A stretch of 64,000 nt of DNA from Linanthus parryae (GCA_023055425.1 JALGPY010000005.1:82935495-82999494), one strand, 5' to 3'; shown: positions 44,947-58,074, counted from the first letter of the stretch. The notes: generated by a model from the letters alone, not told the origin. Program-made: numbers and translations.

Positions 44947-45720
44947 TGTAGGGTTTTGATTCATGGATGCGCAACGGAAACAAAATTAACAATGCAAAAC
45001 CCTTTAAGGATCACAAGTCAAGATACATAACGATGGTAAAGGAAGAAATCAATAACACACCATAGGGTTCTCCTTTGATGACTTCAAACGCGAATTATGT
45101 CACGTTCTCTATGGTTGATCCACGCCTAGAGTTGATTCCTAGATCTCCCACTCCTTGGTGCTAGCCCGGAAAGAGGAAGAGGAAGAAGAATCACGCAAAA
45201 CGAGACAACCAAAGGAGGTGTTCGGCCTCCTTTGGGGCCGACGGGGACGGGGCGGCGAGCTAGGGGGCGGCGGCTCCTCTAACTTGTTGCTCTCTCTCTT
45301 TTTTTTCTCTCCCACTCTTGTTATGTTCAATTATGAGCATAAGTTGTGGGAAGGAAGGAAGGAAGTTCTTTTATATAGTCCAACAACTCCTTGTCAACTA
45401 CCTAAAGGACTTATTCTAGTCCTACTAGAATTCAATTTAGTCCCTTCCTTGCAAATTAGTCCCTACTAAGTTCGCAAGGTTTTGCAAAGTGATCCTTCTA
45501 ATTAATTAACCCAATTAATTAATTCCCAATCGAGTTCAACTCTATATAGCGTGTGACCCCATAGGTTCTATCTAGTTGGTAGCAACTATTTGCTAATATG
45601 GAGCGGTTTCTAGCAAAACAGCCATTCTAGCCAACTAATAGAATAGTCATCTTGACAACCTTTGTACAAGTAATTGTCTCATCCCTTTGTCTCTATATCC
45701 GGATTGAACACGAGACATAC
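44947..45720 (-). repeat. Partial 3' LTR of the copia-type element
   Basis: It matches 46645-47411 closely up to CACGAGACATAC, then identity ends abruptly at 45720/45721. The missing part includes the U3 start and the polypurine tract. Confidence 0.85.
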
Positions 45721-46631
45721 TAAGCCAATGGAATTATCTATGAACCCCTAAAAGCAAACACATCTCCATGCGTCTTGATCTTTTGGTCCATCCTTCATAG
45801 TCATGTGGAATGCTCCATGCTCCATCTTTTGTGGCTCCTTTGGCTTTGGGCTTCTTTTCTTCAATCTTGGCTAACAATCTACTTTATCTAGCACTAGCTA
45901 ACTTCTATACTAAATAAAATAAATATCACAAATTGAGAGAAAAAAAATGGCACGCAGGCCATAAAACCCTAATTATTTATTACAATTAATTGATCAGCTC
46001 GCAGGCCGTAAAACCAAACCACAAAATTAAACATCCACATCAAACCACATCCTCAGACCATATCCAATCACCATGCGAATTGCACATAAACAGTTAAAAT
46101 CCAATTTTAACGCGCTTGGTCAAATTTAATTGATTTTAGGATTTCTAGGGTTAAAACGGTCCATGGGCCCAACAATCAAATTGCCCGGGCCCAAAAAGGT
46201 GAACCACAAGGCCCTAGGGCCGGGCCGGCCCATAACCCACACGCCTAGGCCGCGGGCTAGGGCCGCCCGGCCCCTAGGGCGGCCAAGCTTGGGCGGAAAG
46301 CAAGAGGGGCGGTCCCCTAGGGGGGCCGAACCTCTTAGAGGGAGTTGTTTCCAAAACAACTCCCTTGCTTGGTGCCCAAGTTTGGTTGTTTCCTTGTTTT
46401 TGGAAGAACTCCTTCTTCCCCAAGGATGCCCAAACCCTAGATCTAAGATCCTAAAATTTCTCAAACTCACCAATTCATGCATCCAATGCAAAAATTAGAT
46501 CTTGTTATGATAGATTATTGACAAATTGTATCCCATGCTTGATTTGTCTTGTTTTACGCGATAAACAATCAATTTAAGGTGTAAAACAACTAAAACGTAA
46601 CACATAAACCACGTTTATGCTCTACAACCAG
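45721..46631. other. Interior of the copia-type element
   Basis: There is no protein domain. A GC-rich stretch (46165-46330) with many GGGCC/GGCCC palindromes gives long spurious frames on both strands. Confidence 0.6.
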
Positions 46632-46643
46632 GCTCTGATACCA
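46632..46643 (-). other. Primer-binding site of the copia-type element
   Basis: The complement is TGGTATCAGAGC, one base from the LTR edge at 46645. Confidence 0.85.
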
Positions 46644-46644
46644 C

Positions 46645-48059
46645 TGTAGGGTTTTGATTCATGGATGCGAAACGGAAACAAAATTAACCATGCCAAACCC
46701 TCCAAGGATCACAAGTCAAGAGACATAACGATGGTAAAGGAAGAAATCACCTTAGGGTTCTCCTTTGATGACTTCAAACGCGAATTATGTCACGTTATCT
46801 ATGGTTGATCCACGCCTAGAGTTGATTCCTAGATCTCCGACTCCTTGGTGCTAGCCCGAAAAGAGGAAGAGGAAGAAGAATCAGGCAAAACGAGACAACC
46901 AAAGGAGGTGTTCGGCCTCCTTTGGGGCCGACGGGGACGGGGCGGCGAGCTAGGGGGCGGCGGCTCCTCTAGCTTGTTGCTCTCTCTCCTTTTGTTCTCT
47001 CCCACTCTTGTTATGTTCAATTATGAGCATAAGTTGTGGGAAGGAAGGAAGGAAGGTCCTTTATATAGTCCAACAACTCCTTGTCAACTACCTACAGGAC
47101 TTATTCTAGTCCTACTAGAATTCAATTTGGTCCCTTCCTTGAAAATTAGTCCCTACTAAGTTTGCAAGGTTTTGCAAAGTGATACTTCTAATTAATTAAT
47201 CCAATTAATTAATTCCCAATCTAGTTCAACTCTATATAGCGTGTGACCCCATAGGTTCTATCTAGTTGGTAGCAACTATTTGCTAATATGGAGCGGTTTC
47301 TAGCAAAACATCCATTCTAGCCAACTAATAGAATAGTCATCTTGACAGCCTTTGTACAAGTAATTGTCTCATCCGTTTGTTTCTATATCCGGATTGAACA
47401 CGAGACATACAAGTCACACTCGTATATTCAATCCATAGTTTCTCGATTCATGGGAATAGCCTTACTCGTGCAAATAACATCAATATCCCATATTGATTTA
47501 TTTGAGTCTGGCCAGACATTCTATAAGCACTATCCCTCGAGTGGACTAGGACATTTGCTCCCGTTATGTGGGAGGGACAAATTCTATCTACGTCCACTAC
47601 GATCTCTAAGATTGCTTCTTATTGTATCCAGTACACGCATTTATAACTACCCAGTTACGGTGTAGCGTTTAACGCTACCAAAATCACAATAATCCACAAC
47701 TAGAATATCTAGTGACTTCAAGTCTAAGGATGACAATACCATTGCACCGCGAGAAGCGCTTGTGACTTAACATAACGTGTATGTAGCCTTCTCGGAGATG
47801 GGTCAATCCAGTGCGACATTACCGTTAATGCACACCTATGTGTTGGATCATGATATCTCCATATCAATCCAACCCCATACTAGTCTATAGATGATTGTCC
47901 CATTAATCATTATACTGGACTAGGGATATTTAAGATAAACAACACAATTGTAAATCTAAGGACTTCATTATATTAAATATCCAATAAATAATAAATGAAT
48001 TTCTAGCCACAAATAAATTCATACTAAACTAGATTGCCTATAGGGCATCTATTCCAACA
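46645..48059 (-). repeat. 5' LTR of the copia-type element (1415 bp)
   Basis: On the minus strand it starts TGTTGGAATAGATGCC and ends CATGAATCAAAACCCTACA. It is complete; the partner is truncated. Confidence 0.88.
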
Positions 48060-49019
48060 CCATCCCCATCCTTGCTTTCACTAGTTGTATCCACGTGCTT
48101 TGCATGTGGGCTTCTTGTTGAACAGGAAACATGAATTTCAATTGTGAGAATAGTTTATCCAAGGAAAATCATTTACATAGCTTAGAAGGTATTTCTATGT
48201 ATCAAAATGTTTTCTTCACTTTTTAGTTCATGGCGATTTAAGAGCTTCGAGCAAGCTCTAATTCTCTCCATTCCATATGGAGAGAATTACATTTCAAACA
48301 CCAATTCTTCCGTGAGTTAGGTAAATTGAAAATTAACTTCCAGGTTAAAAGAAATTTACATTCTCACCTACCCAAAGTTTACTCGGTACTTCGAGATATA
48401 TCAGCAAGGGATGGCAAACACAATTCTGTAACTTCTAATTATTTAAAGAGATAAAACTTCTCTGCAGAAGCGGTAACAAATAGTACGGAAGATGATCATA
48501 GAAAATGTGAAATAATTGATTGGATCAATTTGGGGAGAATAAGATTCATAGGAGCTCACCAGTAGAGCTACAACTTTCACTGCGTTTCATCCATACTCGA
48601 CGATTCCCATATTCCACAATTACCCTCAAATTCGTAGTGGTTCGTCTTTGGTTGAACGTTATATAAAGATCAATCAAAGCTTATCTTCGGTGCAAAAGAA
48701 CTACACCAACTTCACACCCGAGGAGAGAAGTTAGGAACTTCTTATACAAAAAAAAATATATATGTGCCACTAGACCACCTAGGTTTCAATTTCAACTGCA
48801 TACAGTAATAGTAGAGTATGACTTCCTCGTAATATGGTTTTCAAAGTTAATGATCGACAAAGGAACATAATTTTAGTTACTATTCTATTGTTTCATCTAT
48901 TTCCTTACCAACCCAACATTCACATAAATCATTAAACTATGTCTTATAACTCGATAGCTTTTTCTGTCTTCAGGCTTATGTTTGTGCCGTTCTTCGTTTC
49001 TACCTATAGCTAGTTTAAG

Positions 49020-49466
49020 GGCTAGTTTGGGAATGCTGTGGCGGTGGAAGAAAGCTGCTGTGTGAAAACGCTATAGAAAGCTGCTGTGAATTCTTGATAA
49101 AAATGTTGTTTGGTAAATATTACGTAGAAGCTGCTGTGAAATATTGATATAGTAATTTTGTGTTTGGTAAAATCAACTGTGAAGTTGCTGTGAGAGGGTA
49201 AAATGACAAAAATATATGACACATGTCATTTCCGGAAAGATAACTATTGATATTTTAAAAAATTATAAGGTCAAAATTGGTTGTAGATAAATTAATCAAA
49301 AGCACTTTCTGGAAAAGCATCTCCCCCCTTGCTTCCTGAAAACTGCTGTGGGACAGCAGAAACTGTCCGAAAAAGCAGAACTTTTATTTTTACCAAACAC
49401 ACTAAAACTGCTTCTGCTGTCGGAAAGCAGCTGTGCTGGCAGCAGAAGCATTCCCAAACTCACCCT
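49020..49466 (+). mobile_element. hAT-type MITE in the MULE
   Basis: The ends read AGGGCTAGTTTGGGAATGCT and, inverted, AGGGTGAGTTTGGGAATGCT. The interior is rich in GCTGCTGTG and CAGCAGAA blocks, as in a common plant hAT MITE family. An 8-bp target duplication could not be matched. Confidence 0.65.
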
Positions 49467-49821
49467 AAGTCTGTCTTGAATATAAACTAATTCATTGAAA
49501 TGCCGTTTGTCAAAAATCCCGTCGCTTGGTCCTTGTATTCTTATCTTAATTATGGTTTATGGTAGACATACTTTTGGAGTGTATATGATTTTCCACACAA
49601 TTAGGACAGCAATCAAGGTGGAAACAGCCGGTGCACAATTTACTCAGCTCTAATTTCCTAAATTATCCATCTTGTGGATTATAAGATGTTCATTTAGGGA
49701 GTCATCGTACATTCATTTTAGTAGTTATATTTTTACTAAAATAGTTTATTCAGCTGACAATAGATGGTAAAACTGGTTTAGAAATGGTACCAACAATTAA
49801 GAAGAATATTCAATTTGACGG

Positions 49822-50109
49822 TGTTACCGTCCGGTAACGGTTGAGCACACACACGAGGGTTTTTAATCCCAACACAAACACACGAACAGTAAAAGAGATA
49901 AAAGAGAGACTGATTTGTTTATTGATTGAATAATAAAGAGGGAGTACACTGCTTATATAGAAAATACTGACCATAACCCTAACCCTAGACTCCTACTGGC
50001 CAGGCTCGGACCCACTAAATAACCCAAATAACATAATTAAATGACTAATAATTAATTAAATAACTAAATAACCAAATATTAAAATAATCTTGATACGCTA
50101 TACGTATCA
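49822..50109 (-). repeat. Solo LTR, 288 bp
   Basis: On the minus strand it starts TGATACGTATAGCGTATCA and ends ACCGGACGGTAACA, with a TATATAAGC box and AATAAA-type signals inside. The flanks GACGG (49817-49821) and GACAG (50110-50114) match at four of five bases. No internal region is present. Its ends resemble those of the LTR at 990-1311. Confidence 0.7.
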
Positions 50110-51246
50110 GACAGACTACAAATCAGCTTTATTGGACAATCTGAATATGTTAGTTAATCCAACTATAGGTCTCATGACCAAGAAGAAACACGAACTGCAA
50201 GTGTCGCCTCCAAGCAAATACTGACCTTTTCAGAGAGATTTCTTATATCTTTTTATATATCAATTCTCAATTGATATGCTCACTGCATCAAGAAATTATA
50301 ATCCGTGGCTAATGGCAAAACTTTCAGCTCTGAAAAGTGATGAAATTCTCCCAATATGAATCAAACGAGAAAATGAAATATAATATAGGGTGTGGTTTTA
50401 TATGTCACCAAGTTTGAAAAGATAACATTCTCTCAATGTGAATGAATTTATAAGAGTTTAATAAAAAATGTACTCGAATATAGCTTAAACCTAACCAGGT
50501 AGTATATAGATTTAGCAATCACCTTATTCTTTCCAATTTTGTGGGAGCTGATTTTACCTTGATGAAAGCTAACGAATTAGAATGTGATGAAGTAACAAAG
50601 TAGAACATTTTAACTAAACCGAAGGAGATGGTGCCAAATAGAACGAAAATAAGTATTTACCATTTGAATTTAAAATGATGAACTAATATGAACTAAAATA
50701 CGCAGGTTGTACCTCTTGAACACTCGAGCAAAGATTATAACTCAGATTTGAGTTTCGTCAAATACCAAACTGCAGAAGAAGTAAAAAATATGGCACTGTC
50801 CAAATCAAATCAATTGACGCACAAATAAAAATCAAACTAATCGTTGTTGTACCTTGATAATAACACTAACATATAAGAACCACGAAACAGATTTTGGCCC
50901 ATGGTCTCTGTGAAGGCAAGATCGGACTGCACAATTGCGGTTGTCATTGGACTGCGAAAATAAAAGGACAGCACAGGTTGATAAACCTAACCCATATCAA
51001 GAAAGGAATTATAACAAATGCATAGGTTACTACTCTCACCGTTTGGACAATTAATTATCTTAAAACAATTAACTGTAACATTTACTGCTTGCCGTTAGTT
51101 CATGGACGTTTTGAGATTCAGTAAAAGAAGAAAAAAATCATCATGACTCTTCCCATTTCTCTATTTAGGGAAACTCTTCCCATTTCAGAGACTATATTAT
51201 GTGCATACAAATACATTTATATACTCTAAAAATCTCCCAATTTGGC

Positions 51247-51345
51247 CATGAAGTAGATTTAATTAATGGCCATTTTCTAAGATAAGTCAATTTGGTGAGT
51301 ATATATACATGGAGTAGATTTAATTAATGGCCATTTTCTAAGATT
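51247..51345 (+). repeat. Imperfect tandem duplication, period 61 bp
   Basis: AGTAGATTTAATTAATGGCC with flanking bases occurs at about 51251 and 51312. Confidence 0.8.
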
Positions 51346-51354
51346 TTTTTTTAA

Positions 51355-51537
51355 GAATAATGCTATATGTCCCAAAATATTTGTCCCAAATACATCCCGA
51401 ATTACCAATGTCAATAAATGGTCCCACTAAGGAGTTCTATTTTTAATTTGGACTTTGATACTGGTGGGACAATGTTGTTGACATGGACAATTTGGGATGC
51501 ATTTGGGACAAATATTTTGGGACTTATAGCATTACTC
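51355..51537. mobile_element. Small MITE with about 45-bp inverted repeats
   Basis: The two halves are inverted copies (ATGTCCCAAAATATTTGTCC and its complement), ending GAATAATGCT / AGCATTACTC. Flanking TTTTTTTAA is repeated on both sides (51346-51354 and 51538-51546), a 9-bp duplication that would suggest a Mutator-type MITE, though the T run makes it weak evidence. Confidence 0.7.
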
Positions 51538-54395
51538 TTTTTTTAAAAACAAGAAAAGTCAAGAGGAAAAAAGAAGAACACATGTTCGACCAGAAAATGT
51601 TTGGTTGGTACACAAGGGTTAATTAAAAATTATAAGAGTATTCATAAAACAATTAATCAAAGCTAATTAATTTAGGGGGGTTACTAATCAGAGTAGCGTA
51701 CCCAAAATCATTCAATTACTACTCATTAATAATAATAACATTTAGTCTATTACTAAAATAATAATAATGAGAATCAGGGGTATTGTGGGCATTTGTGAAA
51801 AAGTAAGAAACGCCTCAAATGAAAAAATACTTGAAGTGTTTAAACACTAATAAGCTCTTCACTTTTTTAGTAGTAGAGATTTGCATTACCATCACTAACA
51901 TTATCATTCACATAGCCATCCCCCTCCTTTGTTGCATTTGGTTCAGTGCCATCCCCACCCTTGCTTGTATTTCGATCAGTAACATTGCCATCCTTGCTCA
52001 CACAGTCACATTTGAATTTGCGTTTGCATCAGTCACACAAATACTTCCACCTCCTTCGGCAAATGGCACAATTTGCAAATTGGATCCTTCCTCATCACCA
52101 TTTAAGTCGGCCAAATCACATACATCATTGTAGTCTTCATCATTTAACCCAAAAATAGAAACATTTTCAGACAACCTAACTTCTTCACCAACCTTTTGTG
52201 TAGCCAGGGGAGCAGTACCAGCAACCACATACAACTCAATGGTGTACTGCTTAAACACCCTATGTCACGACCCGTACCTTTTCTTCGCTTTAAGTTGATT
52301 AAGAATTCATCAGAGTAAACGCTTTCTTTGCGGCCGCGACGAAAATACGATCCGTATCACTTTTGAATAAAAAAAATATAGCGAAAGATTTGAAATAGAC
52401 AACTCTTTTAGATTTCAATAAAAACGTCAATTTCCTATTCATTTGAACAATAATCGTTTACAAATCTCAAAAATAAAGAATCTTAACAAATATTACAATA
52501 AATTCAAAAATCCTATAACTTTAGCATGTCTATAGTCTCCGATCGACCCGTTCCGGTACCTGTAGATATTTTAGGGTGATCAAAAATCCCAGTAGGTACC
52601 GCCTAACCACTGGCGTAGAAATATAATAATCAATTAAACTATAACATCGATCACGAATCACATAATTATCATGCTTTATACATCATGCGAATAACAAGCA
52701 ATAACTTAACAATCAACATATAAGCATACAGTTACGTGCATGGACCGTAATTACAGTAGACGTGAAAATTATATTTCCCCTACCTCAATATTTGCTTCAC
52801 AATAAAAACTTTGAAATGATATAAGTAGCTCCATTGTATCTCATAATATTCCCAATATCTCTCTTTCTTGTAATATTCCCAATATCTCTCTATGTCACTT
52901 ATCGGTAGTTGAATCGAATCTGGAATGAGAAATAACTAATGAAATGGGCCCTATTTATAGAAGTCAAAGTCCAATCAGATCGCGACGAGTCACAAGGACA
53001 CGTGTCGCGCATGCAATGAAAGTTGTGCCACACAACGACACATGGCGCATGTGTGTCACACATGGATAAGATTGGCCTCAGAGCATGACACGTAACCCTG
53101 CTACGTGTCGCGCATGCAGGGAAAGTCGCAGATGTTTTGACACGTGTCCCTCTGCGTGTCACGCATTTATTTGGCCAAATCAAAATGCTTATCCTCAATC
53201 ACCACGTCAAATAAACATGTAATTTAGTCACGTCAAGCATATAACAAGCCAAATATCACAAGATGCATACATGTGTACTTAATTAGCACTTAAGCTACTA
53301 CTTATCACTAATTATGTAACAACCCGGATCCTACAGTTCCTGCTAGTGCAACTTAACGATAATCCAAAGAATAATTTATTAAAATAAAAGGAGAAAACCC
53401 TCCGTACATTGTTAAACAAAAAGTTAACATATTGTCTAAAACCAAAAGATACAATTACTAAAAGATGTTTGCTAGCATGGTACTACTCCTTAGCTTGTGC
53501 GCGTTTCCACCCCAGCTAGCTTATTCTTGACATGCGGGTTTTGAAATAGCGATAGCCGACCGCAGAATATTTTAATTAGTAAAAACTAAGTAAGATATAC
53601 CACAATATGTAAAACAGAGTTTTGGCTAAAAACGATAAAACACGATTTGCTAAAATCCCATTTAAAATATGATAATGAATAATTGATAAACTCAGTGGTA
53701 GTAACCCGAGGATGGAGAGATTTCGAGCATATATAAACAGTAAGCAAGATACAGATTTTAACGTTCGGTTTGGTTGAGGCGTAGCCCACGAGCTCCAACG
53801 AGTACGATGTGGACAGAGAGGTCACGATGGAATAAATAATAATAATGGGGTACATGTTGGAATATACCAATTTCTCCACGGACGTTAGTAGATAGCCCTT
53901 CACTATCCCGCCCTAACCATTCTAATGAGACCTTAAGTGTCGGCACCCCTATACAGTCGTGACCTAAACATGCATAGGTAGTACTCATAGATTCCACGAT
54001 AAATAAGAGGGTAAGTACCCTAGGGAAATCACACACAGGTGTTCCCGACTTTTAGCCTTCACGCGCATCCTCTGCACATCGTTCCCAATTCTATTATCGT
54101 ACAATTATCATTTCACAAGACTTTCGGGTTTTCACAAGTAACCACACATTTTCAAAGCAGTATTTGCAAAAGAGATTCAAGACTTATCAAATTCTCCAGT
54201 ATCACGATTATAGTAGTTCATGAGCGTTTTTGAAAGATAACACACGCCAAGAGACACTTTGATAGTTTAAAGGTATTGTGCATATAACTTACCCGATAAT
54301 GGAGAGTGATCGTCACACGCAAGCAAGCTACGTCCTAGTAATAGGGATTCTCAACGAACTGGTTGTCTACGAACTCAGAATCTACAATAATTAAA

Positions 54396-54484
54396 GGGTA
54401 AAAGACAAAAACCACACTCCATTTATGGAGAAAATACATTTTGCCCCCTGATTTATGGGGAAAATACCTTTTGCACCCCTGTCA
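54396..54484 (+). repeat. Left terminal inverted repeat of the inner MULE
   Basis: GGGTAAAAGACAAAAACCAC through TTTTGCACCCCTG; the inverse partner is about 55907-55994. Confidence 0.88.
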
Positions 54485-55906
54485 TAGTTAGAAGCTAACT
54501 TAGGACTAACGGAGTGGTAAAAGGACAAAAATACCCTTGAAAATTGAGAAAATACCCACTATAAATAGCCTTTCCTTCTTCTCCTTTCCAAACCCTAATA
54601 TCTCTTCCGCCTCTCTTTCTTCTCCAGCCCTTTCTGGGTCTCACTGACCTCCATCCCCCTCTCTCTCTCCCCGTCGGACCACCCAACACCACCACCCAAC
54701 ACTCGCCTGACGAACCCAGCACTAGAATCAGCACCAGAAGTCACTCCCTCCTCCCCCAATTTCAATAGCCCTACCCTCGATCCACTCGTCGGAACTCCAT
54801 CGTCGGTCCCCAATCACCCGCTTCCGATTCGCCAACCGCCGATGATTACAACTACGAGGAAGAAGACTGACGACGACGACGAGGAAGACGACTGACAACG
54901 AAGATGAGCACAAGGAAATGGGTTCCTCTGGAGATGGATCGAAGCTTCTGGAGACGACAACGTTTGAAAGCTACTTTCTCTTTCTAATTGGATCGGAGCT
55001 TTCTGGAGATGCAGGATGGTGTTTATGGACCTGGATCTGCAAAGAAGAGCAAGAAGAAGAAGAAAAAGAGGGTCACTAATGGTGGAAAAATCAAGTTGAG
55101 TGTTGCTGGTGTTAGTCCCTGTTTTCACTATTTTGGTCGATCTGGTGGTAAATTCGAATTTAGTCTATTCATGTTGTTGCTTCATTTTTGTAATTAGTAG
55201 CTTCTGGAGTCTATGTTTTGCTGAGGGCTAATTCCGACTCACTTGTTCCACAAAACTGCAGTTCATATTTGAGTATTATGGTGTTTCTGAGGGCTAATTC
55301 TTGGTTTTGATCCATTTTTCTGGTAATTCCGTAGTTTATGCATATTGTTTCTTCGTTTTGGTAATTAGTAGCTCATCTAGGATTTCCGTTTTCTGGAAAA
55401 CTCTTTGTTATGTTTTAGAAATGTGCAGTTGATGATAATGGCATGGTAGTGGTAGTGATTGATCTCATGCTCTGTTTCTTGTGAAATGAATGTTTGTTGG
55501 ATAAATTAAATTGTGTTGTTGAAGGCAGAGCATAAAGAGATAGTAGTGTAGGTAGCTTGCTTTTGTGGTGTAAATGGTGGAGCTGCAAATGGGGGAATTG
55601 GGTTTGTAGAGCTGTCGGGGTTAGGGAGCTGGAGATGGTATTGATTGGTTCAATTGTTGTTGTTGTTAGTGGTGATGTTGGTGTCGGTGTTGGTGGTGGT
55701 GGTGGTGCTGGTGGTGTTGGTGGGGATTTGGTGGTAGTGGAGGTGGTGCTCAAGAACACCAAGAACCTCAAGAACATAATGAACACTATAATAAACAAAA
55801 AAAAAGGGTGTTACTTGTCCACAATTTGTAAGGGTAAATGGTCACAAAAAGTCAGTTTGCACCCCTCAACTAACAGATTCTAACAGAAGGGTGGTATTTG
55901 TCCACT

Positions 55907-55994
55907 GTCAGGGGTGCAAATGGTATTTTCCCCATAAATCAGGGGGCAAAATGTATTTTTCTCATAAATGGAGGGTGGTTTTTGTCTTTTACCC
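55907..55994 (-). repeat. Right terminal inverted repeat of the inner MULE
   Basis: It is the inverse complement of 54396-54484 with about four mismatches and one shifted base (ATGAGAA versus ATGGAGA). Confidence 0.88.
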
Positions 55995-57549
55995 ATAATT
56001 AAATAGTCCTATATTAACACAAATTCATCACGCAACAATAACAATTAATGTCCTATATGAATGCAAGTACAAATCCCCAAATATTTCCCCAAACAATTAT
56101 ATTTTACTAGCTACGAGTTGCACGTTTAGAATATATACTTATTAAAAAAAATATTGGTGTATAAATAAACATGATAATCGTGGTGAAGAAACTTTATTTT
56201 ATATTATAAAATATCTATAGTGGCTTATAAATATAAAAGATAGCTATTTTAATTTAAGCTAAAAGTCGACTATCATTAGTATAAGAATTATAATAATGAA
56301 AACAGCGTTATGTTGTGACAAGAGTACTAATTCCCGATATTTACAAAACATGACTATTAAGTGGTTAGGAAAACAAAATATTAACACTATACTTACGTTT
56401 TTCACAAAAATCCTGTTTTAACATTTATAAACTAAATAATCATTTTCTGAAAAAAAATTAATTTATTAAATTCAATAAAAGTGTTCATAATAGTTGTACC
56501 AAAATAGGGTGGAATAAATATAAAACCACATATGTGTACATAACATAAAAAGAGATTGGCAAAAGGCATTAGCTCCCCCTTTCAGATTCGGATAATACAA
56601 AGTTACCCCCACAAGTCCATTACATACAAAAACTACCCCCAAGTTCACTTCAAGTTTCAAAACGTCATCTTCCCAATCTATAACTCACTGTAACACTGTT
56701 TTTTTTTTAACCACCAACCCACCAAAGCTGAGAGATTTACAAGAGTTTATGTGCTAAGTGGAATAAAACAAGGAGGACAATGAATTGAATTCGAAACAGA
56801 GGAGGTTTTGAGGTTTTTACCGAGTGGAGAAGGAACAAACGGCGAGGACGGCGGCGAAACGATGGCGATGATGTTGCTGGTACTACAAGATTCGCCGGGG
56901 AAAGAGGAAGACGGACGCTGGTGGCGAAGACGAGGCGCAGAGGGGCGGCGAACGGCGTCGGGTGGCGCAGAGGCGGACGGCGGCGTCGGTCGCCGCTGCG
57001 TTGTCTTCGCCGGACCTAGGTTCGGCTTTCCCGGGCTTGGGTTCGGCCAACTTTCTCTCGGCGAAACAGAGAGCAGAGAAAAGGCTAGAGAGAGAGAGAG
57101 ATAGCGGGAGAGAGATGAACAGAGCGTGGGAGAGAGACGAGAGGAAGAGAGAAAACCCGATTGTAATTTGATAACCCATCGAGAGAAAATTTGGGTTCAA
57201 TTTAGAATGTTGAATTGATGAAATTGATTGCAAATGTGAGATATTTGGGTTGATTGGCGTGATTCGTGACGGAAATATGGTAGGGGAGGAGGTCAAGATT
57301 GATGTTGCCATGGCGGTGCTTTTGCCGGAAAATCAGCAGAGAGAACAACTTCTCAAATGGTAAGGATGAAGGGAGAAGGTGTTGGGTGTGGCTGGAGCAC
57401 CAGGTTACGCGGTGGTGGGTCACGCAATAATAATTAAAAGGTGTACTTTGGACACGTTAGAAACGTTACACGATCCACTACACTTCACCAACTACTAAAC
57501 ATATAAACTACTAACTACCAAACATCTTATCTTTAATAAAATATTTTTT

Positions 57550-57668
57550 TTATAATAATAATAATAATAACAATAATAATAATAATTATAATAATGATAG
57601 TAGTGATAATGTAATTGAGGGAAAAGACTACAAAAGAAAGAAAATACTTTTTGATAAAACTAATAACA

Positions 57669-57738
<70 letters not shown>

Positions 57739-57780
57739 GGATAATACCACTACTATTAATAATAGTAATAATAATAATGT
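57550..57780 (+). repeat. TAA/AAT microsatellite
   Basis: Two runs of ATA/TAA triplets, the longest about 57674-57738, lie inside the solo LTR. Confidence 0.9.
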
Positions 57781-58074
57781 AAATAGAAAAGTTATTTAAT
57801 AAAGGAAAAATACATTGATAATATCAAACAATGGCCCAGAAGATTCATTAAACTCTCAAAAATACCCCCGAAAATACCGGGGTATTACAAATTATCCATA
57901 AATATTTTTATCCTTAATTTAGCAATAAAATAAGATATTACGACTTTCAGTGTATTTCTGGACGAGCATAACATTAATAGTTTTGTAGTTATGGGTTTAT
58001 CTATCAACTACTAAACAATTAAACATGAAATAAACTGAATAATATAAGCTTAAGACATGCAGTTATTACATTCT

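Larger units (their letters stand above)
44947..48059 (-). mobile_element. Copia-type non-autonomous LTR element with truncated 3' LTR
   Basis: A perfect 5-bp duplication, CCATC (44942-44946 and 48060-48064), flanks it. On the minus strand: full 5' LTR (48059-46645), tRNA-Met primer site (46643-46632), about 0.9 kb of noncoding interior, and a partial 3' LTR (45720-44947) missing its first 640 bp or so. It has no gag or pol. The LTR start TGTTGGAATAGATGCCCTAT is of a type common in dicot copia elements. It splits the acidic linker of the MULE transposase. Confidence 0.88.
48065..51890. other. Presumed intron or noncoding interior of the MULE, with small insertions
   Basis: Between the acidic-linker exon and the N-terminal exon near 51900 no frame is supported. 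It holds a hAT MITE, a solo LTR, a short tandem duplication and a small MITE, listed separately. About 50 bp next to 48065 still reads as coding (minus, HAKHVDTTSESKDGDG). Confidence 0.5.
54396..55994. mobile_element. Non-autonomous MULE (possible Pack-MULE), 1.6 kb
   Basis: The ends read GGGTAAAAGACAAAAACCAC and match inverted for about 88 bp with few mismatches. A perfect 9-bp duplication, ATAATTAAA (54387-54395 and 55995-56003), flanks it. It has no transposase. The interior looks gene-like: a TATAAATA box at about 54560, a CT-rich leader with AAACCCTAA, GC-richer coding-like stretches to about 55190, and a Pro/Thr-rich frame on the opposite strand (55798-55415). It may carry captured gene fragments. 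Confidence 0.88.
53315..57889 (-). mobile_element. Solo LTR, chromovirus-like, itself split by a MULE
   Basis: On the minus strand it starts TGTAATACCCCGG and ends GGATCCGGGTTGTTACA. A perfect 5-bp duplication, AATTA (53310-53314 and 57890-57894), flanks it. Without the inner MULE it is about 3 kb, long but normal for Tekay-like LTRs. No internal coding region, primer site or second LTR is seen. It includes long TAA microsatellites (57555-57780) and a GC-rich stretch (56810-57060). Confidence 0.8.
52263..58074 (-). repeat. 3' LTR of the gypsy element, split by an insertion
   Basis: Pieces 52263-53314 and 57890-58074 together match 58415-59634. The break at 53315-57889 is the nested solo LTR. 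Confidence 0.85.

Noticed and set aside
45139..45469. Pairs of short frames repeated at 46829-47159
   Set aside because: They lie in the two LTR copies of the copia-type element and have no domain.
46126..46498. Overlapping frames on both strands in GC-rich DNA
   Set aside because: Stop codons are rare there because of GC content; the stretch is noncoding interior of an LTR element.
54495..55128. Possible gene in the inner MULE
   Set aside because: No frame is long or conserved enough to call a gene; noted only as cargo.
56556..56700. Stretch with repeated ACCCCC and AAAGGCATTAGC, reminiscent of MULE terminal repeats
   Set aside because: No inverted partner or 9-bp duplication was found.
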